64,000 nucleotides of DNA from Hyphochytrium catenoides (GCA_900088475.1 FLMG01002522.1:48995-112994), one strand, 5' to 3'. Positions 1-12,177 are shown, numbered from the stretch's first letter. Program-made: numbers and translations. Notes: generated from the sequence alone by a model not told the origin.

Positions 1-1403
1 TCTTCGTACCAAGAAGAGTGCGCTTCCTTGCAAGCGGATCATACTTTTGAGCAGGTTACCAGTGAGATATTAGACAGCTGCAAGTCAGACACCCTCTCTC
101 TCTTTAAGCAGGAAGGAAAGGAAGACGAGCTTCCCGATGGAGATATTCCTCCTTCTCTCCGCGCATACCTGGAAGATCAGAAGAAGCACTCTCTCGCCTT
201 CCAAGATAATGCTAGAAAGAAGCTACGGGAACATGTAGATTGGCTGCAACAGCTCCTCCTCTTCTGTCCTTCCATGGCCCTGGATGACCTCAACAAGCGC
301 TACTTATCTCTAGCGAGAAGCCAAGGGGAGAAGAGTGAGAAAGCGTTCAAGCAGAAGTATGAAGATCTAGAGAACCGAAGACAAAAGCACAACCTGTCTC
401 TTCGCCCCCAGCTAGCCGCCCCACAGGCAAAGGCTCAGCTACAAGCGCTGGTGGAGAAGGAAACAGAGCGGAAGAAGTCCGCAGAGAAGCTGATTCTGGA
501 GTACAGAGAGCTAGCCTTGAAACAGGAGGCTGGCGCTCTCTCCGCTTATGAGCCTAACTTCATTGGCACTTTTGCGAACCTAGTGCAGCTGCTGGACAAG
601 ACCCTGACGAGGTAAGCGACAGGTTTATGGGGCCGGTCTATCCTGCTTACCTGCCTTGCTCCTTTACTTAACCTCACCGCTGGCTGCTGTCGCGGTCGTC
701 AGTCTAGGTGGTCACGGTCTCTGCCTTCTTATAATCTGCCTGTTGATACCCTTGTAATCCCTCTTCTCTCGGCAGGATGGACTTTAAGCCTATTCCCGGT
801 GACTCTGAGCAGCCCGTCAGCAGAAAGAGTCTCAAAAGGCTGCGCAAGTTAGCGAGAAGGACAGGTCTGCACGGCTCACCTTCCAAGGAAGAGACAGAAC
901 AAGGCCGTCACGAAGCAGGAGAAATTCACAAGGAAGACGAGAAGGAGCTTTCCGAGTTCCGCCAGTCCCATAGACAGTGGTCCGGAATCCCTGAGATGGG
1001 GAAATATAGGGAGCAGATGCAAAAACTTGTGAAGGAGAGTACTCCCAGACCTTCAACTTCCGCATCATCAGCTAGCCGACCACCATCTCCTTCTCTACCG
1101 TCTCGCGAGGCCGTAGATGCACCATCTGCAGCGGAAGAACGCAAAGAAGGCGCCCAGGAACGAGAAAATCTTAGTCAAGGGGTAGAGAAGGTAGGGCAGG
1201 CAGGGGAATGCTCCAGTCACGTTTCGAGCGCTCACCGCCGCCTGATGCGCTCTCGAGACGAACTCTTCTCTTCCTTTGGCTCCAGCGCCGTGGCAAGAGC
1301 AAATATCCTGAGTCAGGACTGCTCTTCTTTACTAAGCAAGGAGAGAGCGTGGGCCAAAACTTGGTCTCAAGCTGTGCAGTCGTTGACTGACAGCGCTAAC
1401 TAA
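1..1403 (+). CDS. CCDC180-like coiled-coil protein, C-terminal part (partial)
   Basis: The reading frame is open from base 1, so the 5' part lies outside the window. Exons are 1-611 and 776-1403. The intron 612-775 starts GTAAGC and ends GGCAG, and it joins AG|G to an arginine codon in phase. The first exon is helical and charged. It carries FCPSMALDDLNKRY followed by LRPQLAAPQAKAQLQAL, a pattern I associate with the C-terminal DUF4456 region of CCDC180. That protein is a ciliary and sperm coiled-coil protein of unknown biochemical role. The second exon is a basic then serine-rich tail (SASSASRPPSPSLPSR), probably disordered. The family call is by remembered pattern only. Two more ciliary genes in the window are consistent with it. 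Confidence 0.55.
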
Positions 1404-1435
1404 GCAGAAGATCTGACAGCGCTTACTAAGCAGAA
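1387..1435 (+). repeat. 23-bp imperfect tandem duplication across a stop codon
   Basis: The unit at 1387-1409 (last codons plus TAA of the CCDC180-like gene) is repeated at 1413-1435 with one mismatch. The second copy is in the 3' untranslated region. It looks like a recent slippage duplication. Confidence 0.8.
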
Positions 1436-1670
1436 TAACCAACAGTGGATATCTAAAGCGTCATAATGGACTGATGATTATCAGCCTGTCCGTCTGAGGA
1501 AGTTCTGAAGATTCAGCAGTAAAGCCCATTAAGAGCTCTGATATCTTGCAACCTATCTCATATTTAAGGTTTATCAGAAGATTAATTAACTAGTGAATGG
1601 TCAGCATGACCTTGGAGCAGGCCCACAAGGCTCTTCCTTACTAATTTGTCTCTAAACTGCGGTCCCTGCC

Positions 1671-4600
1671 TTAGAAGGTCGGGGCTTCTGGGTCTTCACT
1701 CATCCCGCGGTTGCGTAGAGGCGTGTCTCGAGGATCGGGACGAGGGAGAGGAGTAACGTTCCAGATATCGTGCGCATACTCCGCGATCGTACGGTCAGTG
1801 CTGAACTTGCCCATGCCTGGTAAGGAAGATGCGCGGTGCAAAGTGTGAGATTACTCGAGAGGATAGCGATTTCGGATGCAAAGCAGAGACTAGAGAAAAG
1901 GAGATGATGCAATTGGAAGTGACAAGGAAGTAACTTAATCCTCACCTGCAGTCATGGATATGGACATCTTGGTCCACTTCAGCTTGTCTTGGAAGGTCTT
2001 GGCAACGACATTTTGGGCATCCACATACGACCTGTGAAAGAAAAAGCGATTAGAGAGGATAAAGAGGAAGCCACATTGTGCTTCGCAAGCTGCATCGCAA
2101 CAATTTGTCACACCTGAAGTCGGAGGTGAGGAGATAGTAGTCATTGAATGGGGTGAGAACGTCCAGGATGGGCTGAATCTGCTCTCTAGGACAGAACTCC
2201 TCGTTTTTAAGCATATCCAGTACTGCGGCTAGATCAGGGTCCAAATCTTGAGGATGGTACTGGTTCTCATGACGGGTCTTGTTCACGTCCTCCGTGCGCA
2301 CACCAAAGATAAAGTTGATGTCCTCTCCCGTCTCCTCTGCGATCTCCACATTAGCGCCATCCCAGGTGCCGATGATAAGGCCACCGTTCATGGCGAACTT
2401 CATGTTGCTGGTGCCTGAGGGAGGCATTGTGACAGGTCAGCAATGGCATGGGGAAGAAAGAGAAGAGGCAGTGAAAGATGTCTTTTGGGAGCTAGTTTTC
2501 TCCGTTAAGAAAGATTTAGAGCATTGATTGGGATGGCTCCCACTTTCCCAATCCTCTTGCTTCCCACCTGAGGCTTCAGTTCCCGCGGTTGAGATGTGCT
2601 CAGAGAGATCTGAGCCTGGAATAATAATCTCAGCATTCGAGACCTTGTAGTTAGGGATGAAGAGAACCTTGTAGAGATCGCCAATTTCTGGGTCATTGTT
2701 GACCTAAAGGGAAAGAGAGAGCGATTGAGGACCACTTTCACTTCCAGGAAAAGAACAGCAAGGACGTCCTCTAGGGACGAATGACCAGAGTCGTGCCACA
2801 AGATACGGAAGAGGCAGGGAACGCCGACTCTGCACTAGAGAGAGCGCAAGGAAAATCTATTTACCTTCGCGCCGATGTCATTAATCAATTTGATAAATCT
2901 CTTGGCCATTGCATAACCAGGAGCAGCCTTTCCTCCGAAAAAGCTCACTCGCTTCACCTGCTTGGCTCTTTCTTCTGGGCTCATCAACTTGAGCTGGCGG
3001 TAGTGGTGGATGCAGAAGAGAGCATTGAGCAGCTGGCGCTTGTACTCGTGAATGCGCTTTACTTGTACGTCGAAGAGCGCGTCAGTATTCAAAGTGACAC
3101 CCAGTACTCCTTTCACGTAAGCAGCAAGGCGCTTCTTGCATCCGAGTTTCATCTGTGTTGATTGGCGTTAGTATACGAGGCGCATCAAGGGACAATAGCC
3201 CCAGAAGAAGAAGAGGAAATTGGGCATTCATTACCTCTTGCCACTCCTTGTGCAGCTGTTTGTCTTCCAAATGCATCCTTAGACCACCAAGGAGCTCCAA
3301 CTCTTTCAGCCACTGGTCGGTGCCCAGCCACTTGGTCAGCAGCTTGCTTAGGCCAGGGTTGCACACATGAATCCATCTTCTAGGAGTGACACCGTTTGTC
3401 TTGTTTTGGAACTTGTTGGGGAAGAACTCAGCAAATTGAGGGAGCAACTGCTCAACAACAAGACGAGAGTGAAGAGCAGCGACGCCGTTGACTGCGTGCG
3501 AGCAGACCACGCAAAGTATGGCCATTCTAACCATCTTAGGAGGACCCTCCTCAATGATGGACATGCCACGTAGACGCTCAACATCATTAGGATACCTGTC
3601 GTAGAGAGAATGGAAGTAATCAGCATAATAATCCCATAGGCTCCTTGCTAGCCAAAGGAAGTTGTTTGACAAAGGTGATGCCTGCCCTCTCAAAAAAGTG
3701 GGTCTAGAACACCAGAGGTCATGGGGATGGACATTACCTTGCCTCCACTCGCTTCATCCAGTGCCAGTTGATGTCATAGATGATCTGCAGGTGTCTAGGG
3801 AGCAAGTGTCCCATTAGGTCAGTGCTCCACTTCTCCAAGGCCTCAGGTAGTACGGTGTGATTCGTGTAGCCGAAAGTCTTCTCCACAATGGGCCATGCTT
3901 CCTCCATGGTCAGACCCTCCTCGTCCATCAATACGCGGAACAGCTCAGGAATGCCAATCGCTGGATGAGTGTCATTAAGCTGGATGGCGTTCTTGTCGCA
4001 GAACTCAGCAATAGGCCTCTTCTTGCGCTTGAAATACTTAACGAGATCCTGAAGCGTGGCGGAGACAAAGAAGTACTGCTGTTTTAAACGTAGCTCCTTC
4101 CCTGCACTAGTGTTGTCATTGGGATAGAGCACAGAGAAGATTGTCTCTGCCCTTTGACGAGCCTCAAGAGCCTTGGCATAGTCGCCCTGGTTGAACTTTT
4201 GCAGGTCAAATTCTCTTGGAGGGCTAGCTTTCCACAGTCTGAGATTGATGGTGTTGTAGGTGTCATACCCAGGAATAGGAGAGTCACAAGCCACAGCCTC
4301 AACGATCTCTCCTCCATCCCAGTGGTGCTTGCCATCAGCATCAACATAAGCGTTACCATAAAAGCGTACGGAGTACGAGACGTCCTTTCTCTCAATCTCC
4401 CAAGGAGACCCATGGGTGAGCCAGTAGTCAGGCATCTCCACCTGATGGCCATCCCGGATCTGCTGCTCGAAAATGCCATAGGTATAACGGATGCCATATC
4501 CCCATGCAGGGAGGTTGAGGGTGGCCATAGAGTCAAGGAAGCACGCTGCCAAGCGGCCCAGACCACCGTTACCCAGGGCGGCATCTGGTTCGCAGTCATA

Positions 4601-5056
4601 GAGCTCCTCTAGATTGTAACCCAACTGCTGCAGAGCCTGCGGCAGAAAGACGCACAAGTGAGCCAACAGGACTGCGCATCCCCCCTAACTTGTGCAACTT
4701 ACCTTCTTGAAGTTGTGCTCAAGGTCAAGATTGACAAGAGCATTTTGGAAGGTGCGACCCATCAAAAACTCCAGAGAGAGGTAGGACACACGCTTGGTAT
4801 CTTGCTCGGCAAAGTATGCCTGGGTGTCGTTCCAGCTCTCAATAAGACGATCTCTGACAGCAAAAGCTGAGGCCATGTAGGCATGCATATTGGTAAAGTT
4901 GAAGCGAGAGGCTGCCAATGTGTACTCAACGTGATCAACAATGCTCTTTTGGATGGACTTGACATCGCTGCCAAGGTAAGAGCTCATCAGAGACCAGAGG
5001 AGTTCATGCTTATCCTTCTCCTTATCATCTTGGATTTCTCCAAGGCGAAATTCCAT
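1671..5056 (-). CDS. Glycogen (starch) phosphorylase
   Basis: This glycosyltransferase family 35 enzyme uses PLP to release glucose-1-phosphate from storage alpha-glucan. Exons on the minus strand are 5056-4703, 4636-3738, 3595-3235, 3152-2865, 2703-2568, 2414-2114, 2031-1946 and 1816-1671. All introns (66-161 nt) are GT-AG. The phases close to 2571 nt, giving 856 aa, the usual family length. Visible motifs are [59 protein letters not shown] and [14 protein letters not shown]. The lysine of the last motif is the PLP attachment site. The start ATG at 5056 gives a normal N-terminus. An upstream in-frame extension to about 5149 exists without an ATG. A possible first exon at 5297-5163 would not join in phase, so it is more likely untranslated. 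The enzyme is probably cytosolic, as no targeting peptide is seen. Confidence 0.97.
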
Positions 5057-6517
5057 AGAAGGAGGTCGTTGAAGAGATCCTAAGAAGAGGGAAAAGGACA
5101 GCGGTTCCACGTGAGCAATATCGGATTTCTTTGTGCGACGCGAAGACAATCTTCGCCCATCGCCATCTCACCTGGCTGAAATTCCCGCCATGAGTTGGTT
5201 CTGCCCAGACGCGGGCTGTTGCTGACTCTGGCCGCCATGTCTCAATGAACCTAGAGGTGATGAGGTTAATGATCTTGACCTTAATTTCCACAGGCATGAA
5301 AGTACGCTGTACCCCACAGTTTTGAGCTTACCACTATTTTACTCTTGGATGCGGCAACCTCCTTTCTGAGTTTTCCCGAACCTCTTAAAGTACTCACAAT
5401 TGTGAGAAGATCAGACTGTGAGCTGAGAACACACCCTCTGTTGCCAAGACAAAGCTCCCCTAGTAGATCTCCGTAGACTGCCAGTTAGTCTCTGTCTGAA
5501 CAGTCTCGCAGCTCCCTTTCTTGTCTGCAGCCGCGCGGTGCTTGCGCCCATAGAAAGATCCTTCCTCACTTTACTTATGGGCAAGCGCTAAGACGCTTTC
5601 TGCGGTCATAGTAATGCTGTATCTTTGGCTCAAGCTAAGGTTTTAACCTAAATGTAGGCCATAGTAGTACGACCAGGGGTTTCGCACTCAGATCTTTGGT
5701 GTTAGGTTCAGAAACGTGTGGGTTTGATAAGCCTAGGATAGTATTTGTGAGAGGTAGACTCAGCATCAATCCGGCTTTTGACACATCGAATCCCGAAAAA
5801 GTGTCATAATGGATGTCACGACTCCCAAAATCGGTCCACGTGGGTGGGAGATGTAGTAAGGTAGGACTGTGAAGCATATTACTATGGCATGTAGGGTGTC
5901 ACCATGGGATGGGTGGGAATACGGATAAGACCAATTTTACAGCAAGAGAATCCCCACATTGGGACCACTTTGACCATCATAATAAGTATTGAAGATTACG
6001 AATTCAATGAGGTTCTATGATAAAAGGAAGCTGAAGTATGAAATTGTACTTTTGTGAATTGGGAGTTTGAGACTGTCCTAGAGGCCGAACCTGGTCCCCT
6101 GAAGAGGTTCGCTCTCAATCTTTGGTGCCCAAAATATCACCGGGAAAGGACGAGTCAGATCTTCGTCGCAGATGCGCCAAAACCTTCAGATTCTCCCACT
6201 TCCATGTGAAGCAAAACGAGACACAACTATGCCGATGAGAGCTTCGCCGCCAGTAGAACCCCATACTAGTACCTTCTGAGCGATAAGCGCCATCGGCAGA
6301 GATGGTCGGTCCGTTGCCCGAGATCACTCAGTTAGATCACATAAACACGGCACTGTCGCTATGTCGGCATGAGGGAATGCAGGGTGAAGTTATTGCGGAT
6401 CCTCACCAGGCTTCTAAAGGGTGATCTGGTGATCGATGCACGTATCACGGTTGATGTTGATGTGGACTGGAATAGTCATTTTACTTAGAGGGGAAGTCTC
6501 AAAGGAAAGGGCTTAAT
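5057..6517. other. Divergent intergenic region
   Basis: This stretch separates glycogen phosphorylase (-) from the ERMARD-like gene (+), so it should hold both promoters and 5' untranslated exons. A spliced leader exon for the phosphorylase may lie near 5163-5297. I see no coding pattern, RNA gene or repeat. The ORFs here are short and lack family motifs. Confidence 0.5.
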
Positions 6518-9081
6518 ATGAGCTCTACAACCCGTTCTGAGCCAGATTCTTTTCTATCATCTGAAGTCTACAATAGACTTTGTGGCTCTCCCCTCGAGCA
6601 TCATGGGCTTATTGGCGGCAGCAGGCTTAATCGTAAGGAGCGTGATGAAGTAACAGTCGTGGCTAGTAAGGATCATTGTACTCAGCCTCAAATAGACTAT
6701 AGCAGAATCTACGCACTGTCTTCTTCTGCGCCTGATACAGTTCTTCATGAAATAAGGAAAGTAGCCTTTACTCTTAATGAAGAGTTGATAGCTGTTCTTA
6801 CTTCTACTCGAGGGTGGAGTGACTCCATCCAGACTTTTCTTGCGGAGCATGGACAGACTATTGCGCTAATTCCTAACGGTCATATTATCAAGGACGTGCT
6901 CCAACTCATCCTGCTTGCCAACACCCAACCAGCCGAAAACAGACCAGAGCCATCATGGAAAGGTCTAGCGATGCAAGACGAGGAAGTGGTGGACCACTTC
7001 TCAGGCTTCCCAGAGCATGCTTCATATCTAGCTGTTCTTGTCACGACCAGTCTTGTGGAGCGAGTCCTTTTTGAGCTCTGCTGTGCGCTTTCCGGCAGCA
7101 ACGGGGTCATGATTCTTCGAGACATAATTCAGCATCCTGACGTGTGTAAGGTGCTAGGAGAACCAATGACCTTCTGTCTAAGGTGATAACGGAGCTCCCG
7201 CAATGTCGCCTTTAGCGAGTCCACCACATACTTTAAAGGCTGATTTGTCGCTCTTTTAGGGCCCTCTTTCTTCCAAAGGATGGGATCAACCTTCGGAATC
7301 TTGTCTGGCATGGCTTCGCCAGCCCTCACGAGGTACATCCCAGCTGGGCATCCTTGCTCGTCATACTGCTGCTTGATGTGGGACATTCCATTTTGAACCG
7401 GGCACCCTACGGAGCCTTCGCGCCTCAACGGCTTACTTCATCTCTCGACATGATAGATTTAGAGCCGGTACAACAGGAAAAGCTGGACGCTATATTTTTC
7501 GACCAGGTCTGCGCTCCTGCCGAGAAGTCAGGCTCTCTACTAGCCACGAAAACCATTGAGCTTGTAGAGCGGTCGTGCTTTTTCCTTCCAGTACGTCAGC
7601 CAATGGTGCTTTGGGCTCTTAAACAGCTTGCAGTAGGGCGCTGGCATTGGTTTGGTATCGTCGCACTTCCCTTCTTAGAACATGAAGTAAGACGCCTTTT
7701 CGCTTCCATCAATGACTCTCCCGAGTTTCTTCAGGCTCATACAGACAAGTACTATTCTACCCTTGACGGCTTCGGACAGAAGTCCAGGCACCAGGTCCTT
7801 CTTGACTTCTGGATTTTCCAAGAGGACGACTCCAAAGACATGAAGGACGCGAGCTCGCCAAGAGGTGGTCAACGTTCCTCAATCGATGAGGATATAGAAG
7901 TGAAGGAGCCGACCAGACGCGAAAATGCCCTCCTTAACGCCCTGCCTCGTGGTGTGCTAGACTGTCTCCTAGACCTCTTCATGCTTCCTGATAGCCCTGC
8001 ACCAAGAGGTAAACTCGCTCACGGAGAGCTGCTTTTGGAGCCTCTCTTTGCTGTAACGACAACAACGGAAGTCCCCACTGTGGAGAAACAAGGACGGACG
8101 GTTTGGTTGCTGCTGGCTTTGACCATGCTTGCACTATGTGTCGAGAGAGTATCTGCCGAAAAAGTCAACCTAGAGAACTCGTTGACAAAAGAAGTCCAGC
8201 AATACTTTCAGTCCTACTCGTCATATCTGCATCCGTCTAAACAGCTAGCTCGGCGCGTGGAACGATTTCTGGTCGCCCGAGAGAAGCTGATGACAGGGTT
8301 CAAGTCTATCAATTGGACTGCTCTCAAAGATGGGACTGATGGCACGATCCTGAAGGTCCAGATATCCCTCGATGGACAAATGGCGCACTTTGATCTAAGC
8401 ACTTCTTCAGTGCAACGGGTCATAGAGAGTGTCCAAGCTCTAGCTCGTCGAGTATCGCAGCTTCGAGAGTTTTACAGACTGGATAAAGTTCACAGCCAAC
8501 ACCAAGCTGAGAAGATGCGCTGTTATGGTCTCATTGTTCAACTCACGCAAGACCCGAGCACTACGAATGACCGTGAACGTCGGCTCTTTTCTGAGATGAG
8601 AAGTCGAATATCAGGGTTAGAGGCCTTTCCCGGATTGCGAGGTCTACGGTTTTGCCTAGAGGAATGTCGGGATCTCGCGGAAGGGCTTCGTCTAGAGTTG
8701 GAGCAGGGTGTCCGCCTTGTATTAGGACGGAGAGCTCGTTCTCAACGCCGGAAGGTCGTTGTGAAATTGCTCGTATCTGTTGACGCACTGCTTGAGCTGC
8801 TGGAGCTGTTCAGTATGATCATTGCGTATCAGATACTAGAGAAGCGGTCAGGGTCGTCAAAAATCATTCTCTTGCTCAACAATGTTTTGGCAAGAGTGAA
8901 TAATCGCTTCTTTCCAGCGCCGCGAGCACCTAAAGCACCGGTTGATCCCAAGGGTGCCACCATAGTTCATTCCCGACCGGGTGCCGGGTTGGCACCTACT
9001 TTGAACATTGTTGAGCCTTCTAGGTCATCACTCGCTGTGGAGCAGCTCCTCGCTGAACTCACTGAAGCGCTGACGGGCTAA
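6518..9081 (+). CDS. ERMARD-like (DUF4209) membrane protein
   Basis: Two exons, 6518-7182 and 7260-9081, join across a 77-nt intron (GTGATA...TTTTAG) to encode 828 aa. The junction restores the central conserved block GINLRNLVWHGFASP, matching the LNLRNLLWHGF signature of ERMARD/DUF4209. Before it come LRDIIQHPDVCKVLGEP, and after it ALPFLEHEVRRLF, a typical YYSTLDG turn and GKLAHGELLLEPLF. Two hydrophobic stretches follow: one near WLLLALTMLALCVERV, and one C-terminal around VDALLELLELFSMIIAYQIL that could anchor the protein in a membrane. Human ERMARD is an ER-membrane protein whose name reflects a proposed role in RNA degradation. Its biochemical function is unsettled, and I infer nothing beyond family membership. 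Confidence 0.82.
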
Positions 9082-9158
9082 TCCCGACGGTGCCATAGTA
9101 GACTAACGACAATAAGGCGGGGAGACGCTTATCTTCATCTGCCATTTGATCCCTCATT

Positions 9159-9983
9159 TACTGTCTCAAACCCTTATTTGTCTGGGTTCCAGAGTACATA
9201 TCCCTGAGGTATTCCCAAGAGGGGTTCCCAGGTGTCCGACCTGCAACCAGGATACTAGAGTCATTAGTGAAGGCTTTAACTCCCATGGCCCGTGTACGGT
9301 CTACGGTTTGAGGAGTACTTTCTACGTTACGTCATCTGTCAAGGAAAGGCTCCCTCCTCTCAAGGTCTGCTGCCAGGAGACTACGGAGAAGAGTTTCAGA
9401 CCGAAATCGCCTTCCAGATTCCTTGCTCTCAAAGTCCGGGAAAAGCGCTGGCTTGGCAAGCAGCTCTTTATACCTTTCAAGTGTCCCAGGGTTAAAGCAT
9501 TCCTGAAGGTGCGCCTGATAACCCTCTCCTTCAAAAAGGGCGTTTTGAGCACGTTGTACGGTTGACATGTGCATGAGGACTGACCTTAGGTAGCTGTCAA
9601 AGTAACCTGCTTTCAAGCGACTGATGGCGACTCTGGCGCCCGCAGCGCACTGCTCGCGCAAGAAGAAGACCACATCCGTTGAGACAGCTGCTCTATGTCT
9701 CAGGACGGCGGGAACGTCATCAGCGATGTTCGGGGCCATGTTGTCAAGCACGTCGGGAGAGTAGCCATTAAAGCTTTTTTTGCAAGCCCTACACCTATAC
9801 CGCTTGCAGATAACGTGAAAAGTACTCCTCAAACCGTAGACCGTACGCGGGCCATGGGGGTTAAGCCTTCACTAATGACTATATCCTGGTTGCCGGTCGG
9901 ACCCCTGGGAACCTCTCTTGGGAATACCTCAGGGATATGTACTCTGGAACCCAGACAAATAAGGGTTTGAGACAGTAAGGGAT
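9159..9983. repeat. Inverted repeat, arms about 175 bp, at a transposon remnant
   Basis: The left arm (about 9159-9335) reads the same, in reverse complement, as the right arm (about 9808-9983), at roughly 90 percent identity by eye. Both contain CTGTCTCAAACCCTTATTTG. Both encode the start of the same transposon protein segment (SQTLICLGSRVHIPEVFPR), read inward. The spacer of about 470 bp carries the rest of that protein on the minus strand only, so this is a duplicated and inverted fragment, not a pair of terminal repeats. Confidence 0.85.
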
Positions 9984-10800
9984 GAATCCAGTAAGTGTTC
10001 TTGTGCGGCCAAGATCCTTGGAGCTTGATTCCTTCCCTCCTCTGGCCCCCTCCTCCTCCAGGGCCTAACCAGATACTGTCCTTAATGATCTGGATCTGAC
10101 TGTCCATCCACTCCCTCTGCAAATGTGGTATAGGTCTCTCCTCATCAGGATCATCAGATAATCTGGCCTTAGGGTCAATGGCCTCCTCGGCTATTCTTCC
10201 CCTTCCCTCTAGCCGCTCGGGAGATGTAGGAGTAGGGTCAGTGACCATGCGGTCCTAGTGGGAATGGGCACCGGGTTGCTGCTGGTACATAAAAGCAAGA
10301 ATGGGAATGATCTGTCAGGACAGGGTTAGGAAAATACATCAATACGTCCCATCATAGCTCCCATCATACCTATTACCGACAGTCTGTTGGTCAGCAATCG
10401 TTGGAGCAATCTCATTTGTTGCTCTCTGGCGGCTGGTGGTTGCGCCAGAAGCGCTTCCCTGGTTCTCTCTGGCTGCTGCTGTTAAAGACTGAGAGCCCAC
10501 TGGTACACTGCAAGCATTGCCAAAGACGAGGTAAGGTATGAAACTAGAGCAGAACTTCAAGAAGGCTAGTGAAGCAAGCCTAACAGTGAAGGATTGATCC
10601 TTCCTATACTTACGTCCTAACATTGTCACTTCTTGCAGATAATGATGCAGCAGAGGCCACATTTGCTCTTTGCTTGTTTCTTTGCAAGACATAAGACGCT
10701 CGCTTTCTCTTTTGAGTATCTGTCTCTTTGGCAAATTCTTCTCTACGGGGACATCTAGCAATGTTGTGCTCTTGGCTTCCGCATTCGCTGCAGGAAAGTT
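9332..10800 (-). mobile_element. Degenerate DUF6729-type transposon remnant with zinc knuckle
   Basis: Read on the minus strand, 10792-10751 encodes a CX2CX4HX4C zinc knuckle (CSECGSQEHNIARC). It is followed by a basic stretch and a strong donor site GTAAGTATAGG. A proline- and charge-rich part lies at 10248-10000, then a DUF6729-like region at 9980-9332. This includes CKRYRCRACKKSF and then VLDNMAPNIADDVPAVL, resembling the conserved treble of cysteines and the 'LP' block of DUF6729 proteins, often found in mobile elements. The element is broken. A 1-nt deletion shifts the frame just before GLRSTF, and the CPTC zinc pair is GPTG here although intact in the inverted copy at about 9230. No catalytic DDE region or terminal repeats are visible. 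Confidence 0.6.
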
Positions 10801-12177
10801 TGACCTTTCAAAACCGCCATGACGATTAGACAGATGTGTAAGAGCAACCCAGTTCCTGCACCCCCGAACCGTGGTGTAGTCGAAGCAACGATACTATGTA
10901 ATAGTGCAAAGGCGTTTGTTGTTGGTGAGTCGTCGTCTTTGTGGCTGGTAATCGTTCGCCGCTTGTTGTTCGTTGCCGAGAGACGTCAACCCAAACAGAT
11001 TGTGATTGAGGGAGAAGAGGAACATAGCAGGAGATCGGTCGACAGTAGTGGGTAAGGCATCAAAAGGAAGAAGCTGCTGTCGGGCAGGTGAGGAGGACAG
11101 GTGACCGCTATTCTTATCGTCACGGCGATTGATGAGGGAGGCTGATGAGCGGCAAGCGGCAAGGGAGCGAAGGAGGAGAAGTCGAGAGAGCAGGAAGAGA
11201 GGAGAAAACAAAGGGATCACAGACGGCGCGCATCTTTCATCTTTTGACACATGAAAAGGTGAATGACTCTGCTCCTTTACCTTACAAATTCAAGTTATAT
11301 TAAGATAGTGAGGCTGCGGAGGTTGTAACTCGTCAGCTCTAGGTTCTAGTGCCTAGCTAGTGAGGCCCATTGCCTTCGCTGACCCAAGGTCAGTGGAGCT
11401 GAGGTTTTTGCCGTCTAGCCCGCTAACGGCTAGCATTTGAACCGATCACCAGGCAAGAATTGGTTGCCATCCACAGAGGTTGCCCGTCTGAAGATACAGC
11501 GCAGGTACTGGAGGAAGTCTGGATGAAGGAGAGGGATAATTTTATAAAACATAACTTACTTATCACGAATAATCCTGCCCAATCACGTCATGACGTGAAA
11601 GGACGTGACCTCTCCTAACCGCCCTGCATATCTTTAGCTACCATCTATCAGCCTCAACATTAAGCTCGCCCACCCATCTCAACAGGAGACAGCCTGACGT
11701 GGAGGGCAAGGACATCTGTAGTAATTCTAATTAAGAGGCTGCCATGATGGCCTTTAGAGAGATTAGCGACGTTAGTAGTGCTCGCGATTCGCCGTTAGCG
11801 GCTGCATGGATGCGAAGCCCTATCTTTGCCCCAACATCACATCGAACAGCAAACCGGGAGCGGAAGGGCAAGTTGAAGCCGCGAAGGAGCTTACGAGGAG
11901 AGCTGAGCGCACGGCAGCGGAGGCTGAAGGGCAGGAGAGACGAGACTCCGAAGAGACAGTGCGAGAGACAGATATCAGATAGCATCGAGAGGAGTACGGC
12001 TGGCCCTCAACCTTTGGGGACTGACACGCGCTCACTCTACCATCTTCCACATCCGGCCCACAAGCACCACCATCGACCTACTACATATCCCTTCAGGCTA
12101 AGAGTGCACGTCCGCTGCAGTTCCCCTCAAAGTGCTAACCAAGCCTACGTGTCACCAGAGAGCTTTTGACTAAAAAG
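10801..12177. other. Intergenic region, no supported gene
   Basis: No family motif or consistent exon chain is visible. ORFs of 118 aa (minus, 10894-11250) and 141 aa (plus, 11744-12169) are basic and serine/arginine-rich, with no recognisable domain. They overlap ORFs in other frames. The right part must hold the acyl-CoA oxidase promoter. It contains a perfect palindrome at 11584-11597 and two CCGCTAACGGC-like motifs (11420-11430 plus strand, 11791-11802 minus strand). Confidence 0.5.
11584..11597. promoter_or_regulatory. Perfect 14-bp palindrome CACGTCATGACGTG
   Basis: The palindrome is made of two head-to-head CACGTCA half sites and is followed by another ACGTGAC at 11603-11609. ACGT-cored palindromes are typical bZIP sites, and this one lies about 590 bp upstream of the acyl-CoA oxidase start. 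The regulatory role is inference only. Confidence 0.25.

Noticed and set aside
5163-5297. N-terminal exon of glycogen phosphorylase (MPVEIKVKIINLITS)
   Set aside because: Its donor leaves phase 0 while the next exon needs phase 1, and the protein from ATG 5056 already has a normal N-terminus. It may be untranslated.
7129-7428. 99-aa minus-strand ORF that reads like protein
   Set aside because: It is antisense to the ERMARD-like exon. The plus strand carries the conserved NLRNLVWHGF block and the in-phase splice, which explains the coding-like composition.
9292-9565. Plus-strand ORFs over the transposon spacer
   Set aside because: They are antisense to the minus-strand DUF6729-like frame. 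Only the first part, up to about 9335, is a real inverted copy.
11744-12169. 141-aa basic plus-strand ORF
   Set aside because: Arginine- and serine-rich with no domain, and equal-sized ORFs occur in other frames. It stops 8 bp before the acyl-CoA oxidase ATG and is more likely leader or promoter sequence.
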